DNA of 64,000 nucleotides, taken from NCBI RefSeq assembly GCF_004342915.1, contig NZ_SLWL01000005.1, forward strand, positions 62,001 through 126,000, written 5' to 3'. This DNA comes from Camelimonas lactis (lineage in GTDB: Bacteria > Pseudomonadota > Alphaproteobacteria > Rhizobiales > Beijerinckiaceae). Below, one piece after another: positions 41,449 through 53,750 of the stretch. The stretch's first letter is position 1. Each line of letters begins with the position of its first letter. Under the pieces are notes generated by a model. The model saw nothing but the letters and a program-made list of their open reading frames with translations. It searched no databases and was not told where the DNA came from. The translations under genes and the position numbers were made by a program.

Positions 41449-44247
41449 TTATGCTTCCCCGGCGTCTCCAGCTTCGTCGCCATCGTCGCCCTGGCCGTTT
41501 TCACGGCCCCCCGCGACGACTTCGGCCTCCTCGCCGTCATCGGTGATCCGTTCCACGGAGACAACGCGTTCGCCGTCCGCCGTATTGAACACAATCACGC
41601 CCTGGCTGCTGCGGCCAATGATGCGGATGCCGTCGACCGGCACGCGGATCAGCTGGCCGCCGTCGGTGACCAGCATGATCTGGTCGGTTTCATCCACCGG
41701 GAACGAATCCACCAGAGGGCCATTGCGCCCGTTGACCGCCATGGCGGCGATGCCCTTGCCGCCGCGTCCGGTGACCCGGTACTCGTAGGCGGACGAGCGC
41801 TTGCCGTAGCCGTTTTCCGACAGCGTCAGCAAGAACTGCTCCCTGGCGCCAAGCTCCGCATAGCGCTCCGGATCCAGCCCGGCGTCGCCGCTGACGCCCT
41901 CCTCCAGCTCCACCTCCGCCACATCGTCGTGCTCGCCCATGGCGGCGCGGCGCGCGGCGGCGGCCTGCTTGAGGTACAGGCTGCGCTCCTCGGCTGAGGC
42001 CTCCACATGGCGCAGCACCGCCATCGAGATGACGCGATCGCCATCGGCCAGACTGACGCCGCGCACGCCAGTGGAATCACGTCCCTTGAACACGCGCACG
42101 TCAGTCACTGGGAAGCGGATGCACTGCCCTTCCGCCGTGGTCAGCAGCACGTCGTCATGCTCGGTGCAGGTCTGCACCCCGACAATGGCGTCGCCTTCGT
42201 CGAGCTTCATGGCGATCTTGCCGGCGCGATTGACGTTGGTGAAATCGGACAGCTTGTTGCGGCGCACGCCGCCGCTCACCGTGCCGAACATCACGTCGAG
42301 GTTGGCCCAGCTGGCTTCGTCCTCGGGCAGCGGCATGATGGTGGTGATGCGCTCGCCCTCCTGGAGCGGCAACATGTTGATGAGCGCCTTGCCCCGTCCC
42401 TGTGGCGGCGCCAGCGGCAGCCGCCACACCTTCTCCCGGTAGACCTGGCCGCGCGAGGAGAAGAACAGGATCGGCGTGTGGGTGGAGGCGACGAACAGCC
42501 GCGTGACGAAATCCTCATCCCGTGTGTTCATGCCGGAGCGGCCCTTGCCGCCACGGCGCTGCGCCCGGTAGGTCGAGAGCGGCACGCGCTTGATGTAGCC
42601 GGCGTGCGACACGGTCACCACCATGTCCTCGCGCTGGATCAGGTCCTCGTCGTCCACGTCGGAGGCCCAGTCGTCGATGCGCGTGCGGCGCGGCGTGGCG
42701 AAGGACGCCCTTGCCTCGATCAGCTCATTGGCGACGATGCCCATGATACGCTCGCGCGACGACAGGATGGCGAGGTATTCGGCGATTTCCGTCGATATCG
42801 TCTTCAGCTCGTCGCCGATTTCGTCACGGCCAAGCGCCGTGAGGCGCTGCAGGCGTAGCTCCAGAATGGCGCGGGCCTGCGCTTCCGACAGCCGGTAGGT
42901 GTTGTCGTCCTCCAGGCGATGACGCGGATCGTCGATCAGCGCGATCAGCGGCGCCATGTCCATGGCCGGCCAGCGGCGGGTCATCAGCGCTTCGCGGGCG
43001 GCGTTCGGATCCGGCGCCGTGCGGATGAGGTTGATCACCTCATCGATATTGGCGACGGCGATGCCAAGACCGACCAGCACATGCGCCCGGTCACGCGCCT
43101 TGTTCAGCAGGAACTTGGTGCGCCGCGACACCACATCCTCACGGAAATCGACGAAGGCGCCGATCATGTCCTTGAGGTTCATGGTTTCCGGTCGCCCGCC
43201 GTTCAGCGCCACCATATTGGCGCCGAAGGTGGACTGCAGCGGCGTGAACCGGAACAGCTGGTTCTTCACCACGTCCGCCACGGCGTCGCGCTTCAGCTCG
43301 ATGACAATGCGCATGCCGTCGCGATCGGACTCGTCGCGCAGGTCGGAGATGCCCTCGATCTTCTTGTCGCGCACCAGTTCGGCGATCTTCTCGATAAGAG
43401 TCGCCTTGTTGAGCTGGTAGGGAATCTCCGTGAAGATGATTGCTTCACGGTCCTTGCGGATTTCCTCGACCGTGCAGACGCCGCGCATGACGATGGAGCC
43501 ACGCCCGGTGTGATAGGCGGCGCGAATGCCCGCCCGGCCAAGAATGGCCGCGCCGGTGGGGAAATCCGGCCCCGGGATGATCTCGATCAGGTCATCGATG
43601 CTGATCGCCGGGTCGTTGATATAGGCCAGACAGCCGTCGATCACCTCGCCCAGATTGTGCGGCGGGATATTGGTGGCCATGCCCACGGCGATGCCGCCGG
43701 CTCCGTTGACCAGCAGGTTCGGGAACTTGGCCGGCAGAACCACCGGCTCCTTCTCGCGCCCGTCGTAGTTCGGCTGGAAGTCGATGGTGTTCTTGTCGAG
43801 ATCGTCGAGCAGCAGCACCGCCGGGCGCGCCAGACGCACCTCGGTGTAACGCTCGGCCGCCGCCGGATCACCGTCGATGGAGCCGAAATTGCCCTGGCCG
43901 TCGACCAGCGGCAGGCGCAGCGAAAAATCCTGGGCCAGCCGCACGAGGGCGTCATAAATCGCCGGGCCGCTGTGCGGGTGGTACTTGCCCATGGTGTCGC
44001 CGGTGACGCGGGCCGACTTGTTGTACGGCCGATCCGGCGTGTAATTGCTCTCGTGCATCGAGAACAGGATGCGCCGGTGCACAGGCTTGAGGCCGTCGCG
44101 AACGTCGGGAAGCGCGCGACTCACGATCACGCTCATGGCGTAGTCGAGATATGAGCGGCGCATCTCGTCGGTCAGCGAAACCGCCTTGATGTCACTTCCG
44201 GGGAGCTCGTCGGGAGCGCCGGGCCCCTGCTGGTCGTCTTCCGCCAA
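41449..44247 (-). CDS. gyrA: DNA gyrase subunit A
   Basis: Breakage-reunion subunit of DNA gyrase. The catalytic Tyr is Y134 (AERYTEVRL). The GyrA box QRRGGKG is present, so this is GyrA and not ParC. The quinolone-determining region reads [16 protein letters not shown], not the usual HPHGDxA. The C-terminal pinwheel has repeated GRGGKG-type blades and ends in an acidic tail (DDGEEAEV...[13 protein letters not shown]). The TTG at 44247 ([10 protein letters not shown], about 932 residues) was chosen because GGAAAG lies just upstream and the family starts there; an ATG at 44328 has no SD. Confidence 0.95.
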   Translation of the reverse strand: MAEDDQQGPGAPDELPGSDIKAVSLTDEMRRSYLDYAMSVIVSRALPDVRDGLKPVHRRILFSMHESNYTPDRPYNKSARVTGDTMGKYHPHSGPAIYDALVRLAQDFSLRLPLVDGQGNFGSIDGDPAAAERYTEVRLARPAVLLLDDLDKNTIDFQPNYDGREKEPVVLPAKFPNLLVNGAGGIAVGMATNIPPHNLGEVIDGCLAYINDPAISIDDLIEIIPGPDFPTGAAILGRAGIRAAYHTGRGSIVMRGVCTVEEIRKDREAIIFTEIPYQLNKATLIEKIAELVRDKKIEGISDLRDESDRDGMRIVIELKRDAVADVVKNQLFRFTPLQSTFGANMVALNGGRPETMNLKDMIGAFVDFREDVVSRRTKFLLNKARDRAHVLVGLGIAVANIDEVINLIRTAPDPNAAREALMTRRWPAMDMAPLIALIDDPRHRLEDDNTYRLSEAQARAILELRLQRLTALGRDEIGDELKTISTEIAEYLAILSSRERIMGIVANELIEARASFATPRRTRIDDWASDVDDEDLIQREDMVVTVSHAGYIKRVPLSTYRAQRRGGKGRSGMNTRDEDFVTRLFVASTHTPILFFSSRGQVYREKVWRLPLAPPQGRGKALINMLPLQEGERITTIMPLPEDEASWANLDVMFGTVSGGVRRNKLSDFTNVNRAGKIAMKLDEGDAIVGVQTCTEHDDVLLTTAEGQCIRFPVTDVRVFKGRDSTGVRGVSLADGDRVISMAVLRHVEASAEERSLYLKQAAAARRAAMGEHDDVAEVELEEGVSGDAGLDPERYAELGAREQFLLTLSENGYGKRSSAYEYRVTGRGGKGIAAMAVNGRNGPLVDSFPVDETDQIMLVTDGGQLIRVPVDGIRIIGRSSQGVIVFNTADGERVVSVERITDDGEEAEVVAGGRENGQGDDGDEAGDAGEA

Positions 44248-44907
44248 GGTACTTTCCGATCCTGCCGATCCTGATCCACAAGCCTTCGCTTTAACCGATT
44301 CAGGGCGCAATAGCCAACCCTGAAGCATGTTGGGAAAAAGCAGAAAACACCTTAAAAATCATTCATGTGACGCCGCCGCGCCAGGAGCGGCCAAATGCCG
44401 GCCGCGCCTGCGAACGCCTTCCGTTGCGTCACAGCGCAAGCTGACGCCCCCTGTCGCACCGGCGCGGCGACGCATGCTGCATGTCCGCGCACGCCTGTGC
44501 GACTGCATTCCGGCGGCGATTGCGGATGCGTTCGTTCCCCGCCCTTCCTCATTCAGCGAACTGCTGCGGCGCCACATGACGGCGCGACCCAGCGTGAACC
44601 TGGCGTCGTTTCGCCCCATGAACCGGTGGCGCTTCCTGCCCGGAAGCGACGCCTTGCGCCTCGCCGGACAGCGGCCGGCGCCAGGGACATGCCGTCACAG
44701 CCGCATGGCCAGCCCTGTTCTTAAGGCGACCCTGTCCATATCTATTGCCGGAAGGTATGCAGGCAGGCGCTGTGACCGGGTCCGGCGCATGGGAACAAAG
44801 CTGCTGCGTAGTGGCGAAAGGCCACGCGCCCGTGGGGCGGAGCGGCCAGGCGGGGACAGGGCGCGCCCTGTCAGGAACGCGCGGCCCTGGCGAGAACGGA
44901 TTGCATC
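44248..44907. other. Divergent intergenic region between gyrA and the truncated haemoglobin gene
   Basis: No gene. It contains the 18 bp palindrome at 44854-44871 and a small hairpin CCACG/CGTGG at 44821-44834, both close to the haemoglobin start. gyrA should start from the left part. Confidence 0.5.
44854..44871. promoter_or_regulatory. Perfect 18 bp palindrome upstream of the truncated haemoglobin gene
   Basis: GACAGGGCGCGCCCTGTC, centred about 45 bp before the haemoglobin ATG. It could be an operator or an RNA hairpin in the leader. No matching regulator was identified. Confidence 0.45.
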
Positions 44908-45342
44908 ATGGACAACGTCACCCAGGGCTGGTCGCCCGCCACTACTGTCAATGACGTGAGCATCGGCCAGCTGGTCGAAGCTTTCTATGCCCGGGTGCGG
45001 CTGGATCCCGATCTCGGGCCCGTCTTCAACGATGCGGTGCACGACTGGCCAGAGCACCTGCAAACCCTGACCGATTTCTGGAGCTCGGTGATGCTGGGCG
45101 CGCGGCGCTATCAGGGCCGGCCTGTTCCGGCGCATTTCCGGCATCGCGAACGGATCACGCCTGAACTGTTCCTGCGCTGGCTTGCCCTGTGGCGCCAGAC
45201 GGCGCGGGAAATGTTCGCGCCGGAAGACGCCCAGCTGTTTGTCGACAAGGCGGAATTGATCGCCCGAAGCCTGCAATACGCCCTGTTCCAGCGCATCCCG
45301 ACGCCGCCAGCGCGCGAGGTCGTAAAACCAGCAGAGTCGTAA
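44908..45342 (+). CDS. Group III truncated haemoglobin
   Basis: A 144-residue haem protein of the 2-on-2 globin family, group III. Typical segments are IGQLVEAFYARVRLDPDLGP, FNDAVHDWPEHLQTL, TDFWSSVMLGARRYQGRP, a His in PAHFRHRERI that is the likely proximal ligand, and LRWLALWRQTAREMF. Proposed roles for the group are oxygen, NO or peroxide chemistry; none is proven here. The ATG has GGA 7 nt upstream. Its 3' end carries a 17 bp tandem duplication that changes the last residues. It is convergent with ssb. Confidence 0.92.
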   Translation: MDNVTQGWSPATTVNDVSIGQLVEAFYARVRLDPDLGPVFNDAVHDWPEHLQTLTDFWSSVMLGARRYQGRPVPAHFRHRERITPELFLRWLALWRQTAREMFAPEDAQLFVDKAELIARSLQYALFQRIPTPPAREVVKPAES

Positions 45343-45352
45343 AACCAGAAGA
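45319..45352 (+). repeat. 17 bp tandem duplication at the 3' end of the haemoglobin gene
   Basis: GTCGTAAAACCAGCAGA is followed directly by GTCGTAAAACCAGAAGA. Because 17 is not a multiple of 3, the present stop TAA lies in the second copy. Without one copy the frame would end KPEDMTS at a TGA, which is probably the ancestral end. Confidence 0.8.
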
Positions 45353-45405
45353 CATGACGTCATGACGGTGGAACGGCGTGCGCCAGCGGCGCACGCCGGA
45401 CCGGA

Positions 45406-45924
45406 TCAGAACGGAATGTCGTCGTCGAGGCCAGAACCGCCGCCGAAACCGCCGCCCGAACGCTCCGTCTGGCGCTCCATCGGAGATGACCGCCCGAAAT
45501 CGCCGCCACGGCCACCGCCGCCGCCAACGCTGCGGCCGCCGCCCTCGTCCCCATATTCGCCGCCGCCAGCGCCGCGGCTGTCGAGAATGGTCAGCTCCCC
45601 GCGGAAGCGTTGCAGCACAACCTCAGTGGTGTAACGCTCCTGGCCATTCTGGTCTGTCCATTTACGGGTCTGCAGCTGACCTTCCAGGTAAACCTTCGAA
45701 CCCTTGCGCAGGTACTGTTCAGCGACCTTGGCGAGGTTCTCGTTAAAGATCACCACGGCGTGCCACTCGGTGCGTTCCCGCCGCTCACCGCTGTTCTTGT
45801 CGCGCCATGTTTCCGACGTCGCCACCCGCAGGTTCACGACGGGCTCGCCAGAAGGCATCCGCCGCGTCTCCGGATCACGGCCGAGATTGCCGACGAGTAT
45901 CACCTTGTTGACGCTACCGGCCAT
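45406..45924 (-). CDS. ssb: Single-stranded DNA-binding protein
   Basis: Binds ssDNA during replication, recombination and repair. It has 172 residues. The OB-fold domain (about 1-115) begins [21 protein letters not shown] Gly-rich linker follows, and the acidic C-terminal tip DDDIPF recruits partner proteins. The start at 45924 is the family N-terminus; the frame is open further upstream without similarity. It is divergent from uvrA, with a LexA box between. Confidence 0.97.
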   Translation of the reverse strand: MAGSVNKVILVGNLGRDPETRRMPSGEPVVNLRVATSETWRDKNSGERRERTEWHAVVIFNENLAKVAEQYLRKGSKVYLEGQLQTRKWTDQNGQERYTTEVVLQRFRGELTILDSRGAGGGEYGDEGGGRSVGGGGGRGGDFGRSSPMERQTERSGGGFGGGSGLDDDIPF

Positions 45925-45992
45925 GCGGCCCTCCTCAATTGATGGCGCGGTCGCTCCGCCATGGCCAGCGACCGCCGTCCGAAATTCCTTAA

Positions 45993-46036
45993 AGCATCTT
46001 CCCGCGAAAAGAGCGACGCTCCGCAAGGAAAACGCA
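45993..46036. repeat. Degenerate copy of the intergenic repeat in the ssb-uvrA region
   Basis: GCATCTTCCCGCG at the left and GCAAGGAAAACGC at the right flank a short loop. The right arm matches other copies, while the left arm is imperfect. Confidence 0.4.
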
Positions 46037-46290
46037 CCTGCCGCCGGGGTCGCCCACCAGTGGCTCCTGCCACGACGGGTCGCAACCCCACGTGGCCCAG
46101 CCGCGACGGCCCTCACCAGGAAAATCCGCGCCTGCGACCCCATGTGTCTGGAAACGCGCGCGTCCGGCCCCAACCAGGCAGCAGATGGACCGCCGGCGCA
46201 GCCTGGCTCCCACCGCCATATTCCCGCGAACCATGCGCTGATAAACTTTGCCGGTTCGCCGGACTGACCGCTTGCCGCCGCCATCAGGTT

Positions 46291-46305
46291 GTTCTATTTT
46301 TGTTC
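46291..46305 (+). promoter_or_regulatory. LexA (SOS) box
   Basis: GTTCTATTTTTGTTC fits the alphaproteobacterial LexA operator GTTC-N7-GTTC exactly. It lies between the divergent SOS genes ssb and uvrA, 243 bp before uvrA and about 365 bp from ssb. Confidence 0.85.
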
Positions 46306-46548
46306 CAAGCTTCAGGCAAGTCAAGCCTCCTGACCTCCCGGCCAGCGCCCGTGAGGAAAGGTCATGCTCCCGGCTGGCGGCGCCGGGCGAACTGGAGGCC
46401 TGCGCCAGTTCCGGCCCTTTCCGGACCTGTCGGAGCGCCACATATAGCGTGGGATGTACCGGCGCGCGCCGCGTCTGCCGTTTGCCCCGAATGATAACGA
46501 CGACGTTCTACGGACTCTTCACGGGCCCGATGCTAACTGCGAGCGATC

Positions 46549-49602
<3,054 letters not shown>

Positions 49603-49735
49603 CGCCTGGCGACAGGACTTATAGCGCCAGCGGAACCGGAGGCCGGATTGGCTGGCGCCTGCCCGGCGTGCATATGTCCCCGCGCCACGCCCGAAGCCGG
49701 GTCGCGGCCTGCGATCCGGGAAACGGAGACGATCT

Positions 49736-50635
49736 GTGAATTCTGACGACAGTTCCGGTCACCCGGCCGGGAATTGCGCCACAACCGGGCGCGACATCGC
49801 CGATCTGCTGGCGATCATGGCGCGGCTGCGCGATCCGCAGACCGGTTGCGCGTGGGATGTGGCCCAGACCTTCGCGACGATTGCCCCCTACACAATCGAG
49901 GAGGCCTATGAGGTGGCGGACGCCATCCAGCGCGGCGACCTTGATGATCTGTGCGACGAGTTGGGCGACCTTCTGTTGCAGGTGGTTTTTCATGCCCGCA
50001 TGGCCGAGGAAGCTGGCGCCTTTGCTTTTGCCGACGTGGTGGAGGCCATCACAACAAAAATGGTCCGCCGGCATCCGCACGTGTTTGGCGATTCGCCCGA
50101 CCGCTCGCCGGAAGCCATTGGCGAGGCCTGGCGCCGGATCAAGGCCGAGGAAAAAGCCGCGCGCCGCGCCCGGCGCGCGGCTGCCGGGCTACCCTCTGAA
50201 ACTGGCCTCCTGTCCGATATCCCTGCCGGCGCGTCGCCTCTCAGCCGCGCCCTCAAGCTTCAGCAGCGCGCCGCGACCGTCGGCTTCGACTGGCCTGACG
50301 CGCGACAGGTGATCGACAAGGTGGATGAGGAGATCACCGAAATAAAACAGGAGCTTGCCAAAATATCTTCAGATGGCGAGCAACCGGGACTGACGCGACA
50401 GGGGAGCGCGGACCTGGCGTCCGAGATCGGCGACGCCCTGTTCGCCCTTGTGAACCTGGCCCGTCACATGGATATTGATCCTGAGCAGGCGCTCGCGGGA
50501 ACAAACCAGAAATTTTACCGCAGATTCAGTCACGTCGAGGCATCTGTTCATAAATCAGGCAAGAACCTGAACGAAGCGTCCCTTGACGAGATGGAAGGGT
50601 ATTGGCGCGACGCCAAGCAACTCGGGCCCGCATAG
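49736..50635 (+). CDS. mazG: Nucleoside triphosphate pyrophosphohydrolase MazG
   Basis: Hydrolyses (d)NTPs to monophosphates, limiting aberrant nucleotides or ppGpp effects. It has 299 residues from a GTG with GGAG 7 nt upstream. There are two tandem MazG folds: the N-terminal EEAYEVADAIQRGDLDDLCD with ELGDLLLQVVFHA, and the C-terminal DEEITEIKQELAK with DLASEIGDALFALVNLARH, both with the metal-binding ExxE and ExxD pattern. FGDSPDRSPEAIGEAWRRIK separates them. It follows uvrA by 133 bp on the same strand. Confidence 0.96.
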   Translation: MNSDDSSGHPAGNCATTGRDIADLLAIMARLRDPQTGCAWDVAQTFATIAPYTIEEAYEVADAIQRGDLDDLCDELGDLLLQVVFHARMAEEAGAFAFADVVEAITTKMVRRHPHVFGDSPDRSPEAIGEAWRRIKAEEKAARRARRAAAGLPSETGLLSDIPAGASPLSRALKLQQRAATVGFDWPDARQVIDKVDEEITEIKQELAKISSDGEQPGLTRQGSADLASEIGDALFALVNLARHMDIDPEQALAGTNQKFYRRFSHVEASVHKSGKNLNEASLDEMEGYWRDAKQLGPA

Positions 50636-50801
50636 GGACTTTCAGTCAGACCAGACTACGGCGAAGCCCTGCCGCTCCCATGCCGCATCGTCGGTCCGAA
50701 GCGCAGGGTCAGCTTCCCCCAGATGTCGCGGCTTCTGTGCGCGGCCTGGCAAATACCATTGCGGCGCTGCACGCGCCGACTTTGACGCAGCCGGGCCCTT
50801 A

Positions 50802-51308
50802 TTAACGGGCGTTGCGGCGCGGCGGTGGCTTTTGGGGGGGCTGCTCACCGATATTGACGGGCGGGCGCGGTTCGGCGCCGCCCTTGCAGTTCGTCAGCCA
50901 CACGTCATAGACGGGGTGCTCCACGCCATGGAGCCCCGGACTGGCGGCGAACATCCAGCCTTCGAACAGACGCTTGCGTTCGCCCTGGAAGTTGATCTCA
51001 TAAACTTCGACGAATGCCGTCGTGTTTGGCGCTTCCGTCGCCGGGCGCGTATTGCAAACGCGCGGCGTCAGCTGCAATGCGCCAAACTGTACGGTTTCGT
51101 TGATCGCCACCTCGAACGAGATGATTCGCCCGGTGATCTTGTCGAGGCCCGAAAACACCGCCAGTGGATTGTGAATCGGTTCAGCCTGCGCCCCGGTCCC
51201 GAAGGCGGATGCGCCAAACAGGACAAGAGCGGCCAGCCGGGCGGACATCGTCCGGACCGGGGCGCGCGACCCTGGTTTGAATGGGCGGCGGATCAGCTGT
51301 TGCGGCAT
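50802..51308 (-). CDS. Secreted DUF2155 protein
   Basis: A 168-residue exported protein. After a basic N-terminus comes the signal helix MSARLAALVLFGASAFGTGA with likely cleavage near AQA. The DUF2155 domain has ISFEVAINETVQFGALQLTP, RVCNTRPATEAPNTTAFVEV, EGWMFAASPGLHGVEHPVYD and VWLTNCKG; the two Cys could pair. A Pro-rich tail follows. In alphaproteobacteria this family usually sits beside the NDUFA12 homologue, which is the case here apart from an intervening divergent thioesterase. The role is unknown. The start may also be the inner Met at 51248. Confidence 0.85.
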   Translation of the reverse strand: MPQQLIRRPFKPGSRAPVRTMSARLAALVLFGASAFGTGAQAEPIHNPLAVFSGLDKITGRIISFEVAINETVQFGALQLTPRVCNTRPATEAPNTTAFVEVYEINFQGERKRLFEGWMFAASPGLHGVEHPVYDVWLTNCKGGAEPRPPVNIGEQPPQKPPPRRNAR

Positions 51309-51627
51309 GTCTCTTTCATCTGACCTGCGGCGCAATCCTGTCGCGCCCCATCTGGGGGTTATCATGCATTGGGCCATCGCGAAACGGCGGGCACAATGTC
51401 CTGAACGATTTTGGCGCGCAAACCTGCGTTGACCCGCCCGCCGGCGAACGTCGCCTTCGTCGCAGCCCGCCGCCACCACAATCTCTCTGTTTGAGAAATT
51501 ATTACCTCCCGGGTCATGGCGCCAGACCGTGCGCAGCGTCATTGTTGATGCCCGGGCAATCGGGATCAGGCGCATCGTCTGGCCAAAGCCCCCGGGAACA
51601 ACAACCCAGCGCGACAGGGAGGCGCTT
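51309..51627. other. Divergent intergenic region between DUF2155 and thioesterase genes
   Basis: No gene, and no clear promoter or repeat recognised. Extending either neighbour into it gives non-family sequence. Confidence 0.45.
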
Positions 51628-52038
51628 ATGACCGCTGAACCGAACGATGTTTCCGCCATGATCAACGAACGGCTGCCGCCATTCAGCAAACATCTTGGCG
51701 TCCGGGTGCTGTCGGCGACGCCGGAGCGCGTGGTCGCGGAAATGGAGGTGAAGCCGGAGTACTGCACGACGCCGCCGACCATTCACGGCGGCGCGGTCAT
51801 GGCGTTCGCCGACACGCTGGGCGCGGTCGCCACCATCGTCAACCTCCGGGAGGGGCAAGGCACCACAACCCTGGAAAGCAAAACCAATTTTGTTTCCCCC
51901 GCCCCCGCCGGCGACACGGTCCGGGGCGAAACCACGCCGATCCACCGTGGCCGGCGCACGCAGGTCTGGCAGACGCGGATTACCAACGGTGCAGGCAAGC
52001 TGGTCGCCGTCGTCACGCAAACGCAGATGGTGCTTTAA
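51628..52038 (+). CDS. Hotdog-fold thioesterase, PaaI family
   Basis: A 136-residue acyl-CoA thioesterase of the PaaI group. The signature TIHGGAVMAFADTLGAVAT (about 51-69) holds the active-site HGG and the acidic residue on the hotdog helix; TLESKTNFVSPAPAGDTVRG follows. The start at 51628 has AGGGAGG five bases upstream. Substrate unknown. It separates the minus-strand DUF2155 and NDUFA12 genes and reads against them, so it was probably inserted between them in this lineage. Confidence 0.88.
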   Translation: MTAEPNDVSAMINERLPPFSKHLGVRVLSATPERVVAEMEVKPEYCTTPPTIHGGAVMAFADTLGAVATIVNLREGQGTTTLESKTNFVSPAPAGDTVRGETTPIHRGRRTQVWQTRITNGAGKLVAVVTQTQMVL

Positions 52039-52230
52039 TACCGGTGCGCGAACGGGACAGGCGGCGTTGCGCGTCGCCCGGATGCCGCCCGCGCGCAGGG
52101 CGCGGATGCCCGGCGTTTTCGCCAGCAGGTCCGGGCCTCACCGGCCGGGCCTGCTGATGCATGAGCCGACGTTCATCGGCAACCCGCTCGCCTGCATCCA
52201 CGATCGGAACTGACGTATCCAGGGCGCGCC
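52039..52230. other. Convergent intergenic region between the thioesterase and NDUFA12 genes
   Basis: High-GC sequence with no gene or repeat that I can support; the NDUFA12 terminator borders it on the right. Confidence 0.45.
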
Positions 52231-52266
52231 CCAGAAGAAAAGCCGCCGATCAGAAGATCGGCGGCT
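52231..52266 (-). terminator. Rho-independent terminator downstream of the NDUFA12 homologue
   Basis: AGCCGCCGATC (52241-52251) and GATCGGCGGCT (52256-52266) form a perfect 11 bp stem with a 4 nt loop. On the minus strand it runs into TTTTCTTC. Confidence 0.88.
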
Positions 52267-52342
52267 GTCACAGGTTCGATTGAAGACGGGAGGGTTTGTG
52301 GGCGCAACCGCGCAGTCGCCGCTTCGTAAACCGTCGCAATCC

Positions 52343-52741
52343 TCAGGGGGTCCATGCCTGGTAGTCGCCGGTCGCGGCGGGTCGCTCGCCTGCGCGCAGG
52401 ATTGAACCCTGTGGCCGGTACGCCCCGGGCGTGCCGGTCGGATTCGGCAGGTGGCGCTTTTGCCACTCACGCGGCTGGTACGTCTCCTCGGAAGGGGCGA
52501 CATGGACGGTTTGGTTCAGCCAGCCCTTCCAGCCAGCCGGCACGGCGGAGCCATCCGCTTCCCCCTTGTAGATCACCCAGCGGCGCTCCACGCCAATGGT
52601 GGGGTCCTTGCCCGGTTTCCGGTAGTAACGGTTGCCGAACTCATCCTCGCCGACGAATTGCCCCGAGCGCGAGGTGGTCAGCAACGTGCCCGCAGTGGCG
52701 CCGTTCCACCAGGTAAAAACAAGCTGAAGCAATCTCTTCAA
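52343..52741 (-). CDS. NDUFA12-like complex I accessory subunit
   Basis: Homologue of the mitochondrial accessory subunit NDUFA12 (B17.2), found in complex I of alphaproteobacteria. It has 132 residues from a TTG start with GGGAG 7 nt upstream, giving MKRLLQLVFTWWNGATAGTL. Family marks are VGEDEFGNRYYR (30-41), ERRWVIYKGEADGSAVP (52-68) and GWKGWLNQTVH. The C-terminus is Pro/Arg-rich. It probably binds the peripheral arm near the quinone module. It lies 40 kb from the nuo operon and near DUF2155. A longer frame adds 37 residues without similarity. Confidence 0.92.
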   Translation of the reverse strand: MKRLLQLVFTWWNGATAGTLLTTSRSGQFVGEDEFGNRYYRKPGKDPTIGVERRWVIYKGEADGSAVPAGWKGWLNQTVHVAPSEETYQPREWQKRHLPNPTGTPGAYRPQGSILRAGERPAATGDYQAWTP

Positions 52742-52920
52742 GGCGAAACTCCCGGCGACAGAAAACGCGCGGAATATGAGCCCAGCCAGACGCGGTGTCC
52801 AGTCTCTCCTGATGGCCGGGACAGGCGATGACGCCGCACGCCGCCGCCTCATCTCACGGACGGCGCCAGCGGCGCGGCGGATTTCACCTGGAAATCATCG
52901 GACGCTCTTGCCAATACCGG

Positions 52921-52970
52921 AAAGATAAAATAAACATCCGGAATTGGATAATTATTAAATACAATACTGG
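52921..52970 (+). promoter_or_regulatory. AT-rich putative promoter/operator of the MarR-type gene
   Basis: A 50 bp stretch that is markedly AT-rich in this GC-rich window, including the palindrome ATAATTAT (52948-52955). It lies 20-70 bp before the MarR-type gene, where an autoregulatory site would be expected. Confidence 0.5.
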
Positions 52971-52989
52971 GGGGCCATTCATAACAGAG

Positions 52990-53469
52990 ATGGCCATCAT
53001 GACCGCAGTTTCAAGAGATTTTAACGTGCAAGAGTCAACGATTGACTATGGCCCGCTTGGAAACGACCTTGGTTACGTGCTGCGCCGCGCGCAATTGTGG
53101 GTATTCCAGGATTTCATTCGCACCATGACGCCCCTTGACCTGCGCCCGGCGCAGTACTCAGTGCTGGTGATCATTCATCACAATCCTGGACTGTCCCAGA
53201 TTGCGCTTGCGAGCGCTCTGGGCATCGAGCGCGCCCGGCTGGTGCGGCTGCTGGACCAGCTGGAGGAACGCAAACTGGTCGAGCGACGCCCGGCGGCCAG
53301 CGACCGTCGCTCGCACGCCATGCACCTGACCCCGCAAGGCGAGCGCGCCCTCGCCGGCGCGCTTGATCTGGTGGCGACGCACCGCCTGGCCTGCCTGGAG
53401 GAGTTCGGCGGACCCAACAATTACGAAACCCTTGTCCGTCTGCTGGCCAGGTTTGGGGCGCCCCAGTAA
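52990..53469 (+). CDS. MarR-family transcriptional regulator
   Basis: A winged-helix dimeric repressor or activator of about 159 residues. The DNA-binding core is QYSVLVIIHHNPGLSQIALA (helix-turn-helix start), ALGIERARLVRLLDQLEERK, then VERRPAASDRRSHAMHLTPQ forming the wing, and GERALAGAL. Ligand and targets are unknown. ATGs at 52990 and 52999 are both usable. The AT-rich upstream DNA suggests autoregulation. No neighbouring transporter or enzyme gives a substrate clue, although the thioesterase lies 1 kb away. Confidence 0.9.
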   Translation: MAIMTAVSRDFNVQESTIDYGPLGNDLGYVLRRAQLWVFQDFIRTMTPLDLRPAQYSVLVIIHHNPGLSQIALASALGIERARLVRLLDQLEERKLVERRPAASDRRSHAMHLTPQGERALAGALDLVATHRLACLEEFGGPNNYETLVRLLARFGAPQ

Positions 53470-53479
53470 ACCCGGGCCG

Positions 53480-53513
53480 GAAAGTAAAGCCAGGCCGAAA
53501 GTAAAGCCAGGCC
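53480..53513 (+). repeat. 17 bp tandem duplication after the MarR-type gene
   Basis: GAAAGTAAAGCCAGGCC occurs twice in a row, beginning 11 bp past the stop codon. Non-coding. Confidence 0.85.
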
Positions 53514-53750
53514 GGAAAGCCCGGTCACGTCAGGGCGCCGGACGGCGCCCATTCACATCAGAACGCAGCGGGATGATGTGCGTCCGGAATGCTCCATGAA
53601 AACGACACTGGCAGTGGGAAAGGTTTCGCGGCGCAAACGCCCCGCCAGCATCTGGCGATGGCCGCTCCGCGTCCGGCTCTGTGGAGACGTCCGCCGGCTC
53701 CAGGGAGCAGATCAATTCCGTTAACCCGCTGAACCTGAACAGTCCCGGCG

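Larger units (their letters stand above)
45925..46548. other. Divergent ssb-uvrA intergenic region
   Basis: 624 bp with no gene. It contains the LexA box (46291-46305) and a degenerate intergenic repeat near 45993-46036. Confidence 0.6.

Noticed and set aside
52942-52966. Extended ATTG...CAAT palindrome around ATAATTAT as a MarR operator
   Set aside because: The outer and inner repeats do not share a centre, so only the AT-rich region and the inner palindrome are reported.
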